37,599 nt of DNA, from positions 1-37,599 of the forward strand of contig CAYUKK010000081.1 in NCBI GenBank assembly GCA_964445305.1, read 5' to 3'. A program made the position numbers and the translations under genes. The notes under the pieces are model-generated. The model was not told the origin of the DNA and ran no database searches. It saw nothing but the letters and a program-made list of their open reading frames with translations. Of this stretch, positions 7,664-16,490 are shown piece after piece; within the stretch, counting starts at the first letter, position 1, and every line of letters starts with the position of its first letter. Origin of the DNA: CAYUKK01 sp964445305. GTDB taxonomy: Bacteria > Acidobacteriota > Aminicenantia > Aminicenantales > UBA8522.

Positions 7664-10000
7664 ATGAAAAGACGGAAAAAGAAGAAAGAAGAAGCTCGTT
7701 CAAAAAAACAAGCCTCGCGCCGTCGCTTTCGCTCCCTCGAAATCTTTTCGTTCCTCCTTATCATCCTTTCCCTTTACTCCCTCCTCAGCCTCATCAGTTA
7801 TCACGCGGAAGACCCTTCCTGGACGAACACTCCTTTGCCCGGACAGAAAATACAGAATTATGGGGGGAAAGTGGGAGCCTATCTCTCCGAAGGCCTCCTC
7901 CAATTCTTAGGGCTTGTTGCTTTCCTCCTCCCTTTTGTTCTCGGCTATGTCGGGCTCAAAGCCCTTCTCCCCGAAGGTGAGCGACGTTTTCTTGCCAGGA
8001 TGGGTGGAAGCATCCTCCTGCTCTTCCTCCTGGCTGCTCTCTTCTCCACCCTCTTTGACCGCTTTTCCTGGAGAGGAGCCGATTTTCAGGCCGGGGGATT
8101 GCTGGGCGGCCTGCTTTCTTCCTACCTCGTACGCTATTTCAGTCCGGCTGGCTCGCTCATTTTCCTCCTCGCCCTCCTCCTTCTCTTGATTATTTTTTCG
8201 ACCGGATTCTCCCTCGGCCGGTTCATTGCTTTCTTTGGGCGAAGCTTGAGTTTCGCCTTCAAAGAAGTCCGCATCCGCATCTCCCGGTACCAGAAGGCCC
8301 GGGCTAAGGAGAAGATGCGTCAAAAGGTCATCGAGAAATACGCTCCTTCTCCAGAAAAAGGACCGCCGGCCAGGCCGAAGGGAGCTGAAGAAAAGGTCGC
8401 CGCAAAGGAACCGACTACGACTATAAAAAGGGAAGTCAAGAAAGCGACGAAGCCGGAGCCCATTCTGGCTCATCCGCCCCTGCCCCGACCACCTGAGAAG
8501 CTCCTCTTTCCGGAAATGGAACAGGCGGGAGGCTATACTTTTCCTCCCCTGACTCTTCTCGACCCAGGCGCTCCCTCCGAGCAGATCGACAAGAGTGAAC
8601 TTTACGAGAAGAAGAAAAGGATTGAAGAGAAGCTGGCTGAGTTCCGCGTCGAAGGAGAGGTCAAGGAGTATCACCCTGGACCGGTCATCACCACTTACGA
8701 GTTTTATCCGAATCCCGGAATCAAGGTCAGCCAGGTGGCCAGTCTGTCCGAGGACCTTTCCCTGGCCCTCGGTGCCGAATCGGTGCGCATCCAAAGGATT
8801 CCGGGGAGATCCTCCCTGGGCGTCGAAATCCCCAACAATAAGCGGGAAATCATCAAGCTGCGGGACATCATTCAATCGGAAAAATTCATGAAATCGCCCT
8901 CCAAACTCACCTTTGCCCTGGGCAAGACGATTCATGGCGAGGTCTACATCACCGACCTTTCGATTATGCCGCACTTGCTCATCGCCGGCGCGACGGGCAC
9001 AGGAAAAAGCGTCGCTCTCAACGCTCTCATCGCCAGCATCCTCTATAAAGCCACGCCCGATGAAGTGAAAATGATCCTCATCGACCCCAAGCGGCTGGAG
9101 TTCACCCTTTACGATGGCGTCCCGCATCTTCTCACGCCTGTCATCAACGACCCGAAGAAGGCGGGCGGAATCCTGATGGACGCGGTCAAGAAAATGGAGG
9201 AAAGGTACCACCGCCTGAGCTACTTTAAGGTCCGGGACATCGAGCAGTACAACCAGCTCATCCACAAAATCCGCAAAGAAAAAAAGGGCAAACTGACCGA
9301 TGAGGAAAAGGAAAAGTTCAAGCCTCTCCCCTACATGGTCATCATCATCGATGAGCTGGCCGAGTTGATGATGATTGGGGCCCAGGAAGTGGAGTACTGC
9401 ATTGCCCGCCTAGCTCAGCTGGCCAGGGCGGTCGGCATCCATCTCGTCATGGCCACCCAGCGGCCGTCCATCGATGTCATCACCGGGACAATCAAAAACA
9501 ATTTCTCCAGTCGCATCGCCTTCCGCGTCCCTTCCAAGGTCGACTCCCGGATCATCATCGACACGGCTGGCGCGGAAAAGCTCCTCGGCCTTGGCGATAT
9601 GCTCTTCATGCCGCCCAACTATCCCCGCTTGATCCGACTCCACTGTGCTTACATCTCCATCCCCGAAGTCACGCGACTCGTCAAATTCGTCAAAGAACAG
9701 CGTCCCCCCGAGTTCGACGACAAGCTCGTCAAATTCATCAAAGGCCCTACGGACCAGGAACGGGGAGCCCCTGGAGAAAAGGACGAACTCTACGAGAAGG
9801 CGGTCGAGCTTGTCCTGCTGACAGGCCAGGCTTCAGCTTCCTACCTCCAGCGGAAGCTCAAGCTCGGTTATGCCCGGGCAGCTCGGATCATCGACCAGAT
9901 GGAACAGGAAGGAATCCTGGGGCCTTCCGAAGGCAGCAAGCCCAGGGAGATCCTGGTCGACCCCCACTCCTACCTGGCTAAAAAACCCAAGGAGTCTTGA
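7664..10000 (+). CDS. ftsK: DNA translocase FtsK/SpoIIIE
   Basis: Predicted 778-residue septal DNA pump that clears chromosome ends from the closing septum. Seen: a basic N-terminus, four membrane segments between about residues 25 and 185, a charged linker (to about 275), the alpha/beta motor with Walker A GATGTGKS at 442-449 and Walker B MVIIIDEL at 558-565, then RPSIDVITGTIKNNF and DTAGAEKLLGLGDMLF, and a C-terminal winged-helix gamma domain (VLLTGQASASYLQRKL...GYARAARIID) that in known proteins reads polar KOPS-type sequences. The length is typical of the shorter FtsK class. An extra charged stretch, KEKKGKLTDEEKEKFK, precedes Walker B. The start ATG is set by the adjacent TATAAT. The lutB-lutA-like gene follows with no gap. 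Confidence 0.96.
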   Translation: MKRRKKKKEEARSKKQASRRRFRSLEIFSFLLIILSLYSLLSLISYHAEDPSWTNTPLPGQKIQNYGGKVGAYLSEGLLQFLGLVAFLLPFVLGYVGLKALLPEGERRFLARMGGSILLLFLLAALFSTLFDRFSWRGADFQAGGLLGGLLSSYLVRYFSPAGSLIFLLALLLLLIIFSTGFSLGRFIAFFGRSLSFAFKEVRIRISRYQKARAKEKMRQKVIEKYAPSPEKGPPARPKGAEEKVAAKEPTTTIKREVKKATKPEPILAHPPLPRPPEKLLFPEMEQAGGYTFPPLTLLDPGAPSEQIDKSELYEKKKRIEEKLAEFRVEGEVKEYHPGPVITTYEFYPNPGIKVSQVASLSEDLSLALGAESVRIQRIPGRSSLGVEIPNNKREIIKLRDIIQSEKFMKSPSKLTFALGKTIHGEVYITDLSIMPHLLIAGATGTGKSVALNALIASILYKATPDEVKMILIDPKRLEFTLYDGVPHLLTPVINDPKKAGGILMDAVKKMEERYHRLSYFKVRDIEQYNQLIHKIRKEKKGKLTDEEKEKFKPLPYMVIIIDELAELMMIGAQEVEYCIARLAQLARAVGIHLVMATQRPSIDVITGTIKNNFSSRIAFRVPSKVDSRIIIDTAGAEKLLGLGDMLFMPPNYPRLIRLHCAYISIPEVTRLVKFVKEQRPPEFDDKLVKFIKGPTDQERGAPGEKDELYEKAVELVLLTGQASASYLQRKLKLGYARAARIIDQMEQEGILGPSEGSKPREILVDPHSYLAKKPKES

Positions 10001-12112
10001 TTGTTTTCCCGCTGGAAGCGGAAGAAGAAGGTCAAGCGAGCCCTCAAAGACCTGAACCTCCAGACGGCCCTCCGCCGTGCTTCCCATCTCCACTATCACC
10101 AGTATATCAGGACCACGGAGGAAGTTCCCTGGGAGGAATACAAGAAAGCAGCCCGGGCAATCCGGGAAAAGAATGTGGCCCAGCTTCCAGCGCTCATCCA
10201 GCGGTTCTGCCAGGAGGCCCAAAAAGCAGGCGGCTCGGTTTATAACGCTTCAACCGCTGAAGAAGCTCTCCGCATAGCCGGAGATATTCTCCGCCGAAAT
10301 AAAGCCAAACTCATCGTCAAGTCCAAGTCCATGGTCAGCGAGGAGATCCACCTCAATTCCTACCTCGAGAAGGAGGGCTATCGAGTTGTCGAAACAGACC
10401 TGGGTGAATGGATTATCCAGCTGGCCAAGGACCGCCCTTCCCACATCACCGCTCCGGCTTTGCACCGGACAAAAGAGGAAATCGCCCAAATCCTGAGTCG
10501 CGCCCTGGGCAGGTCCATTCCGCCTGATAGCCAGGAGATCGTCCGGGTAGCCAGAGAAGAAATGCGCCAGCTCTTTTTCCAGGCTGATGTCGGAATTTCT
10601 GGCGCCAACCTGGCCATTGCCGAATCCGGCACCCTCGTCATCCTCAGCAACGAAGGCAACGCTCGGTTGGTGACCGGCCTTCCCCCTATCCATATCGCCT
10701 TCGTTACAACAGAGAAATTTGTCGAAACCATGGACGAGGCCGTGGCTCTTCTCAAGGCTCTCACCATTGCCTCCTCGGGTCGGAAGGTGACCTCTTACAT
10801 TTCCTTCATCACCGGGCCGAGCTCGACGACGGACATCGAGAAAGAACATATCCTTGGCGTCCATGGCCCCCGGGAGGTCCATATCATTATCCTCGACAAC
10901 GGCCGCCTGGCTCTGGCCGAAAGCGAGGCTTTCCGAGATATCCTTTACTGCCTCAAGTGCGGCGGGTGTATGCTCGTTTGCCCGGTCTTCCAGTCTGTGG
11001 GCGGGCACGTCTTCGGGGGTCCCGTCTATCCGGGTGGAATCGGCGCTCTCCTCACCGCGGTCACGCAATCCCTGGACGATGCGTCAGAGATCCTCGAATA
11101 CTGCGCTGATTGTAAGAAATGTGAAGATTTCTGCCCCGTCGGGATTCCCACCGGCAAACTCCTTCTCAAAATCAAATCAGCCCAGGGGCCACATCTCGGG
11201 GAAAAAGGCCTTTCCCTCTTCTTTCAGAAAAGAAGCCTGGCCGATAAGGCAATAAAAGCTCTCTCCTTCTTCCAGAGAGCCTGGCAAAAAAACGGCTCTT
11301 TGAGGTCACTTCCCCTTTCGTGGGCGAAAGGAAAGCGCCTTCCTCTCCTGAGGTTGGTCAAGGACAAGCTACCTGAAGGAAAAAAAGAAGGGCCGAGGGT
11401 TTATCTTTTCCAAGGCTGCCTGGTCCGGTATTTCTTCCCCGAAGTCCGGCGCGCTGCTCTAACCGCGCTTTCTCATTTTGGTTTTCGCGTCGTTTCTCCA
11501 GCCGACCAAGTCTGTTGCGGGGCTCCCAGCCTTCATCTCGGCGACAACCGGGCTGTTCATGATTTGGCTGCCAAAAACCTCGCCTCCTTTGATAAAGAAA
11601 GACCAGATTACATCCTGACTCTATGTCCCACCGGTCATTCCCTTCTCAAGAATCATTATCCTGAGTTTGATAGCCGAGCCGCTCTCTGGGCCGAGAAGGT
11701 CTTCGACTTCACCGCCTTCATGGCCTCCCATGGCTTCTTCCCCCAGGGAAAAACGGCGGATAGAAAAGAGAGTCTATATTACCATCGTTCCTGCCATTAT
11801 TACCACGAACTGAAGCTGGCCGATGAACCCCTTCGGCTCCTCGAGGCCCTTGGTTATAACCTGGCCCCAAGAGAAGAGCCCCCGATCTGCTGCGGGTTCT
11901 GCGGCGTCTTTTCCCTGAAGAACCCTGCTATCTCTTCCCATCTCTGGGGCATCAAGAAGAAGAAAGTAATGGAAGGCGGTGCTTCTCTTGTCGCCACGGA
12001 TTGTCCAGGCTGCCTTTTCCAATTCCGGGCTAACCTCCAAAAAGGGACACCCCCTGTTCCCTGTTTCCACACGGCGGAGGTCCTGGCCCGTGCCCTCGAG
12101 GGCAAGAGCTAA
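10001..12112 (+). CDS. Fused LutB-LutA-type iron-sulfur oxidoreductase (LUD + ferredoxin + CCG domains)
   Basis: Predicted 703 residues. Residues 1-300 are a LUD domain as in LutB (SGANLAIAESGTLVI and GPSSTTDIEKEHILGVHGP are hallmarks). Two 4Fe-4S ferredoxin motifs follow: C317, C320, C323, C327 and C368, C371, C374, C378. The C-terminal 300 residues hold two cysteine-rich CCG repeats (QGCLVRYFFP...VCCGAPS and RSCHYYHELK...ICCGFCGVF...DCPGC), as in LutA/GlpC/heterodisulfide-reductase-type subunits. In Bacillus, LutA, LutB and LutC are separate and oxidise L-lactate; here A and B are one chain and no LutC is in the window. The actual donor could be lactate, glycolate or another 2-hydroxyacid. 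Start: TTG directly after the ftsK stop, with GGAG six bases upstream. Confidence 0.88.
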   Translation: MFSRWKRKKKVKRALKDLNLQTALRRASHLHYHQYIRTTEEVPWEEYKKAARAIREKNVAQLPALIQRFCQEAQKAGGSVYNASTAEEALRIAGDILRRNKAKLIVKSKSMVSEEIHLNSYLEKEGYRVVETDLGEWIIQLAKDRPSHITAPALHRTKEEIAQILSRALGRSIPPDSQEIVRVAREEMRQLFFQADVGISGANLAIAESGTLVILSNEGNARLVTGLPPIHIAFVTTEKFVETMDEAVALLKALTIASSGRKVTSYISFITGPSSTTDIEKEHILGVHGPREVHIIILDNGRLALAESEAFRDILYCLKCGGCMLVCPVFQSVGGHVFGGPVYPGGIGALLTAVTQSLDDASEILEYCADCKKCEDFCPVGIPTGKLLLKIKSAQGPHLGEKGLSLFFQKRSLADKAIKALSFFQRAWQKNGSLRSLPLSWAKGKRLPLLRLVKDKLPEGKKEGPRVYLFQGCLVRYFFPEVRRAALTALSHFGFRVVSPADQVCCGAPSLHLGDNRAVHDLAAKNLASFDKERPDYILTLCPTGHSLLKNHYPEFDSRAALWAEKVFDFTAFMASHGFFPQGKTADRKESLYYHRSCHYYHELKLADEPLRLLEALGYNLAPREEPPICCGFCGVFSLKNPAISSHLWGIKKKKVMEGGASLVATDCPGCLFQFRANLQKGTPPVPCFHTAEVLARALEGKS

Positions 12113-12164
12113 AAAATTTTCTCCCTCGTGGCGTTAATCATTTGGCCTCAAAAAACCCAGAGCT

Positions 12165-12196
12165 TGGCTTCGAAAATATTATTTTGAGAGAAGCCA
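12165..12196. other. Hairpin after the lutB-lutA-like gene
   Basis: TGGCTTC (12165-12171) and GAAGCCA (12190-12196) form a perfect 7-bp stem around an AT-rich loop. It lies in the 205-base gap between two convergent genes, without a T-run at its 3' side. The function is uncertain. Confidence 0.3.
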
Positions 12197-12261
12197 TGGG
12201 CTGCTTGAGGCTGCCATAGTGGCCGGGAAGCCTCGACGAGTTGGTCTCAGGGGTGGGAGAC

Positions 12262-12287
12262 AAAGAAAGGGCGGGCTCTTTCCGCCC
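12262..12287 (-). terminator. Intrinsic terminator of the glycyl radical enzyme operon
   Basis: On the minus strand GGGCGG (12287-12282) and CCGCCC (12274-12269) form a 6-bp GC stem with a 7-base loop, followed by TTTCTTTG. It sits about 30 bases after the stop codon at 12318. Confidence 0.65.
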
Positions 12288-12317
12288 AAGCCAAAGAATG
12301 GACATGCTCACAAGATT

Positions 12318-14681
12318 TCAAAAAGCCTGGTGCTCTGTCCGACGGATGATTTCGTTCTGTAAGTCCTCGCTCAAATCGACGAAATAATCGCTGTATCCGG
12401 CCACGCGGACAATGAGGTCGCGGTATTTTTCTGGGTGCTTCTGGGCGTCGCGGAGCGTCTCTGCCGTGACGACGTTGAACTGAATGTGATGGCCGTCCAT
12501 CGTGAAATAAGCCCGAATCAAGTGGCTGAGCTTGTCAATCCCAGCCTCATCGGCGAGAAGTTGAGGGGTGAATTTCTGGTTGAGGAGAGTTCCCCCGGTG
12601 CGAAGATGGTCGATTTTGGCAGCGGATTTGAGGACCGCGGTGGGCCCGAACCGGTCAGCTCCCTGAACAGGAGATATCCCCTCGGAAAGAGGCTCACCGG
12701 CCTTGCGGCCATCAGGAGAAGCGCCGGTCATTTTCCCGAAATAGATGTGGACGGTGGTGGGCAGGAGGTTGATTCGATAGCATCCTCCCTTTGTGTTGGG
12801 TCGGCCATTCACACCCGAATAGAAGACTTCAAAAACGTCCCGGGCGAATCTGTCAGCGTAGTCGTCATCGTTGCCGTACTTGGGCGTTCTGTTCAAGAAT
12901 CTCTGGCGCATGCTTTCGTATCCTTCAAAATTTTTCTCCAGCGCCTTGAGCATTTCCGACATGGGGACATGCTTCTTGTCGAAAACGTTGAACGCCAAGG
13001 AAGCGAGACAATCCGTGACTGTCCCCAGTCCAACTCCCTGAATGTAGGAGTTATTATAGCGGGCACCGCCGTCATGGTAATCCTTCCCCTTAGCAATACA
13101 ATCGTCGATGAGGATGGAAAGGAAGGGGGCAGGAAGGTATTCGGCGTAGATACGTTCGATGATGTTGTTGCCTTTGATTTTGATATCGAGAAAGTGGTGG
13201 ACCTGCCTCTTGAAAGCTGTGAACAGCTCGTCGAAGGAGGAAAAGAGGCACGGATCCCCCGTCTCAAGGCCAATTTTCTTACCTGTCCGCGGGTCGAGGC
13301 CATTGCTGAGGGTAATCTCAAGCAGCTTGGGAAGGTTGAAATAACCCGTCAGGTTGTAGTTCTCCTTACCGAAAATTCCTGCTTCGACGCAACCACTCGC
13401 CCCTCCCTGGCGCGCGTCGTCGAGGGATTTTCCCTGGCGGAGCATCTCTTGAACGATGGCTTCCGTGTTGAAAAAGGAGGGCTGGCCAAAACCTGTCTTC
13501 ACAATCTGGATCGCCCTCTTGATGAAGCGGTCGGGGTTTTTTTTGCTCACCTGGACAGCCGAGCTGGGCTGGACAAGCCTCATTTCTTCAACGACATCCA
13601 GAAGGAGGTAGGTCAGTTCGTTGACTCCATCGGAACCGTCTGGCTTCACCCCGCCCAAGTTGATCAAGCAAAAATCGGTGTAGGTAGCGCTCTCCTCAGC
13701 GGTCACACCCACTTTGGGCGGCGCCGGCTGGTTGTTGAACTTCACCCAGAAAGCCTGGAGGAGTTCTCTCGCCTTTTCCTCCGTCAGGGTGCCTTCCTCC
13801 AGACCTTTTCTGTAAAAAGGATAAAGGTGCTGGTCCAGCCTCCCGGGGTTGAAAGAATCCCATGTATTGAGCTCGGTGATGACACCAAGATGGACAAACC
13901 AGTAGTACTGGAGAGCTTCCCAGAAATCACGGGGAGCGTGCCTGGGAACATGATCGCAGATGGCGGCGATTCTTTTCAGCTCGTTTTTCCGCGCCGGGTC
14001 TTTTTCCACCTTGGCCAGCTCTCGTGCTTTCTCAGCATGTCTCGCCGCGTAGAGAATCAACGCGTCAGCAGCCACGTCCATGGCTCTCAGTTCTTCGCTC
14101 TTCCGAAACGCCTCCGGGTCAGCAAAATAATCCAGGCTGGCCAGGCTCTTCTCGATGTCCTTCTTAAAGTCCAAGAACCCTTTCCTATAAATTTTATCGT
14201 CCAGAACCGTATGCCCGGGGGCTCGCTGCTCCATGAACTCGGTGAAAATCCCCGCTTCATAAGCGTCCATCCAAGCCGGAGACATGGAGCCAAAAATTTT
14301 TTCGCGGATGGTTTGTCCGCGCCAATAGGGGATAATTTCCTCTTCATAAATTTTCCGGGTCTCGGCGCTCACCCGGAAAGACGTTTTAGGCCGGCGGTCA
14401 AGGATGTCAAGGTCTTGAAGCGAATGGCAGGTGATTTCCGGGTAGGTTGGCGTCGCTTTGGGCGCAGGCCCCCTCTCTCCCACAATGAGCTCTCCCTCGC
14501 CAATGTGGATTTCCTTATTCTCGAGAAGGTAACGAAAAGCTAAGGCTCTTTTCATGGCCGGAGAAAGGGTCAAGGACGCCGTGTTTTTATAGAAGCGGGT
14601 GAGAAGGAGGGCCCTCTCTGGAGAGAGGAAGGGCCTCACCGATATGCTTTCTTCCCTGAGCTTCTTGATTCTGTCATTCAT
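12318..14681 (-). CDS. hypD: Glycyl radical enzyme, probable trans-4-hydroxy-L-proline dehydratase
   Basis: Predicted 787-residue glycyl radical enzyme. Seen: the thiyl motif GCVE (Cys431, Glu433) and the glycyl loop RVAGYS (Gly762) near the C-terminus, with normal length. Active-site residues I recall for C. difficile HypD (H160, D278, S334, D339, F340, C434, E436, Y450, T645, G765) have identical counterparts here at H157, D275, S331, D336, F337, C431, E433, Y447, T642 and G762, a constant offset of -3. HypD removes water from trans-4-hydroxy-L-proline to give pyrroline-5-carboxylate in anaerobes. Pyruvate formate-lyase and the choline and glycerol lyases are less likely. Start: ATG 14681 with GGAGG eight bases upstream; a TTG five codons earlier is rejected. 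It lies four bases after its activase gene. No proline-making reductase (ProC) is in the window. Confidence 0.85.
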   Translation of the reverse strand: MNDRIKKLREESISVRPFLSPERALLLTRFYKNTASLTLSPAMKRALAFRYLLENKEIHIGEGELIVGERGPAPKATPTYPEITCHSLQDLDILDRRPKTSFRVSAETRKIYEEEIIPYWRGQTIREKIFGSMSPAWMDAYEAGIFTEFMEQRAPGHTVLDDKIYRKGFLDFKKDIEKSLASLDYFADPEAFRKSEELRAMDVAADALILYAARHAEKARELAKVEKDPARKNELKRIAAICDHVPRHAPRDFWEALQYYWFVHLGVITELNTWDSFNPGRLDQHLYPFYRKGLEEGTLTEEKARELLQAFWVKFNNQPAPPKVGVTAEESATYTDFCLINLGGVKPDGSDGVNELTYLLLDVVEEMRLVQPSSAVQVSKKNPDRFIKRAIQIVKTGFGQPSFFNTEAIVQEMLRQGKSLDDARQGGASGCVEAGIFGKENYNLTGYFNLPKLLEITLSNGLDPRTGKKIGLETGDPCLFSSFDELFTAFKRQVHHFLDIKIKGNNIIERIYAEYLPAPFLSILIDDCIAKGKDYHDGGARYNNSYIQGVGLGTVTDCLASLAFNVFDKKHVPMSEMLKALEKNFEGYESMRQRFLNRTPKYGNDDDYADRFARDVFEVFYSGVNGRPNTKGGCYRINLLPTTVHIYFGKMTGASPDGRKAGEPLSEGISPVQGADRFGPTAVLKSAAKIDHLRTGGTLLNQKFTPQLLADEAGIDKLSHLIRAYFTMDGHHIQFNVVTAETLRDAQKHPEKYRDLIVRVAGYSDYFVDLSEDLQNEIIRRTEHQAF

Positions 14682-14685
14682 TCTC

Positions 14686-15612
14686 TCAACCTCCAACGGT
14701 CACCTGGAAGCCGGAGGATTCCAACTTTTCTTTGACTTCGGCGATAAGGTCGGCTGAGGGAGGATGGATACTCAGAGCTTTCCAAGCGACCGAAAACCTT
14801 CTTGCCTTTGCTTTTCCCAGCTCATGATAGGGGAGCAGGCTGAGCCGATGGATATGGGAAAGGGAGCGAAGGAATTTGAGAAGAAGGCCCAGTTCTTCTT
14901 GCCCGTCATTGATGCCAGGAAGGAGGGGTATTCGGATCGTGACTTCCTTTTTTTGGCCATCCAGTTTTCTCAGGTTCTCGAGCACGATGCGGTTTGACCG
15001 GCCGGTGAAGTGCCGGTGTTTTCTCTCGTCCATGATCTTCAAATCGTAGAGGAAAAGGTCAACCCTGGCAGCGACGCTGTCCAGAACAGCCGGCCGAACA
15101 TGGCCGCACGTATCGACAGCCGTATGGATGTGCCTCTTTTTCGATTCTTCAAGAAGAGCCTCGAGAAAAGCGGGCTGGTGCAGTGGCTCGCCCCCCGAAA
15201 AAGTGACTCCTCCCCCCGATGCTTCATAAAAGACAAGGTCCTTCGTTACTTCGGTCATGACCTCTTCGACCCGCCAGCGACGGCCGGCCAATTCTATGGC
15301 CTGAGAAGGGCAGACTTCCACGCAGCGGCCGCAAAGGTTGCATTTTTCTCTGTCCAGGACAATGGAGGAATCGGATTTTGAAAGAGCCTGTTCGTCGCAG
15401 ACGGAAAGGCACTCGTAACACTCAGCCTGGCATCGTGAGGGCCAGAGCGCAATCTCAGGCTCGGATGATTGACCTTCCGGGTTGTGGCACCATTGGCAAC
15501 GGAGGGGGCAACCCTTAAGAAAAACCGTCGTCCGTATGCCCGGCCCGTCATGGAGGGAGTATTTCTGGATGTGGAAAATCATCCCTTCGCGCACGGCTCC
15601 CTCCCGTCTCAT
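14686..15612 (-). CDS. Glycyl radical enzyme activating enzyme (radical SAM)
   Basis: Predicted 308 residues. It would use SAM and a 4Fe-4S cluster to abstract hydrogen from Gly762 of the adjacent dehydratase. Seen: HDGPGIRTTVFLKGCPLRC then WCHNPE, giving the CX3CX2C at Cys35, 39 and 42; an inserted two-cluster ferredoxin domain with Cys65, 68, 72 and Cys91, 94, 97, 101; SGGEP in the SAM-binding part; and DTCGH. The ferredoxin insertion is typical of activases for the dehydratase/lyase branch and is absent from the short PflA. The ATG overlaps the regulator's stop (TGATG) with an AGGAAAA ribosome site. The gene sits between the regulator and the dehydratase in one operon. Confidence 0.92.
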   Translation of the reverse strand: MRREGAVREGMIFHIQKYSLHDGPGIRTTVFLKGCPLRCQWCHNPEGQSSEPEIALWPSRCQAECYECLSVCDEQALSKSDSSIVLDREKCNLCGRCVEVCPSQAIELAGRRWRVEEVMTEVTKDLVFYEASGGGVTFSGGEPLHQPAFLEALLEESKKRHIHTAVDTCGHVRPAVLDSVAARVDLFLYDLKIMDERKHRHFTGRSNRIVLENLRKLDGQKKEVTIRIPLLPGINDGQEELGLLLKFLRSLSHIHRLSLLPYHELGKAKARRFSVAWKALSIHPPSADLIAEVKEKLESSGFQVTVGG

Positions 15613-16319
15613 CACTTTTCCTGCCTAAGCTCCTGCGTGAATTGAAGAGCCCGAGCGTAGTAACGATTGACAAATTTCTCCTGCACTTCAAACGACCAGT
15701 GGACGTCGCGGAGGTGCCGCGCCGCCGCTTCGAACTTCCCTTCCTTGATGAGCTCGAATATCTCGCGGTGCTCCTTGTTATTGGAAGTTTCCTCCCACTC
15801 CTTGACAAAGCCGGCCTGACGGGGAAAATCGTAGAGTCTTTTCTTGAGGGTATTGACCGTCTCGATGAGTTTCTTGTTCCCGCACAGGTTAAGGAAGACA
15901 TTGTGGAAGCGGAGATTCTTCTCGTAATAGAGGTCGAAGTCGTCGTCCTCGATTGCTTTCCTCATTCCCTCGATGAGTCTCTCCATGAGCTGGATGTCGG
16001 CTTTCTTGATCTTGGGGGCAGCCAGCAGAAGCGCCGTGCTCTCCAGGGAGCCGATGATTTGGTAATAGTTCTTGATGTCTTCGAGGGTGAGAACATTGAC
16101 AACGACGCCCCGCCGTGGCAGGATGGAAACGAAATCTTCCTTCTCCAGCTGGAGAAGCGCATCCCGAAGGGGAGTTCGGCTAACCCCCAGTTTTTTGGCT
16201 GTCTCCTCCATGTTGATCACTGAACCGGGAAGGATTTCTCCCCGGTGCATCTCCTCCCGAAGGTACTCGTAAACCTGGTCCTTGAGGGATTTGAGGTTCA
16301 ACATCGGCTTCTTACCCAT
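15612..16319 (-). CDS. GntR-family (FadR/FCD type) transcriptional regulator
   Basis: Predicted 235 residues. An N-terminal winged helix (residues 1-75) contains YEYLREEMHRGEILPGSVINMEETAKKLGVSRTPLRDALLQLEKEDFV, the GntR signature with the SRTPLRDAL recognition helix. The C-terminal helical FCD domain (about 85-225) should bind a small carboxylic acid or its metal complex; the histidine of FHNVFLNL and the later HREIFELI and HLRDVH supply the usual metal ligands. It is the first gene of the regulator-activase-dehydratase operon and divergent from the GH127 gene, so it probably controls both. The inducer may be hydroxyproline or a product of its breakdown, but this is inference. Confidence 0.9.
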   Translation of the reverse strand: MGKKPMLNLKSLKDQVYEYLREEMHRGEILPGSVINMEETAKKLGVSRTPLRDALLQLEKEDFVSILPRRGVVVNVLTLEDIKNYYQIIGSLESTALLLAAPKIKKADIQLMERLIEGMRKAIEDDDFDLYYEKNLRFHNVFLNLCGNKKLIETVNTLKKRLYDFPRQAGFVKEWEETSNNKEHREIFELIKEGKFEAAARHLRDVHWSFEVQEKFVNRYYARALQFTQELRQEK

Positions 16320-16359
16320 GAGGAGAGACCCTCATCCTTAATCCTTCTTTCCTTAATTC

Positions 16360-16376
16360 TGATATTAAATATATCA
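16360..16376. promoter_or_regulatory. Probable operator palindrome over the regulator promoter
   Basis: TGATAT and ATATCA are perfect 6-bp arms around TAAAT, covering the -10 box. ATATCA recurs directly after it (16379-16384 region), giving a tandem half-site. The position suits autorepression by the GntR protein and possibly control of the divergent GH127 gene. Confidence 0.5.
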
Positions 16377-16396
16377 CATATCATTGAGCAAGACAA
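16368..16396 (-). promoter_or_regulatory. Promoter of the regulator-activase-dehydratase operon
   Basis: On the minus strand, TTGTCT (16396-16391), 17-base spacer, TATATT (16373-16368). The leader would be about 40 bases. Confidence 0.65.
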
Positions 16397-16490
16397 TACT
16401 TTGCCTCGAAAAATTCTTTTTTCTCTTAAAAAATCCATTCGCCTGATAAAATAGAGAAATGAGATCAATGAAAAGAAAGGGGAACATCAG

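Noticed and set aside
7907..9265. 452-codon minus-strand frame inside ftsK
   Set aside because: Shadow of the ftsK coding sequence; low-complexity charged translation with no domain.
12435..14543. 702-codon open frame on the plus strand, antisense to the glycyl radical enzyme
   Set aside because: It mirrors a gene whose opposite strand is unambiguously a glycyl radical enzyme; the translation shows no domain and no ribosome site.
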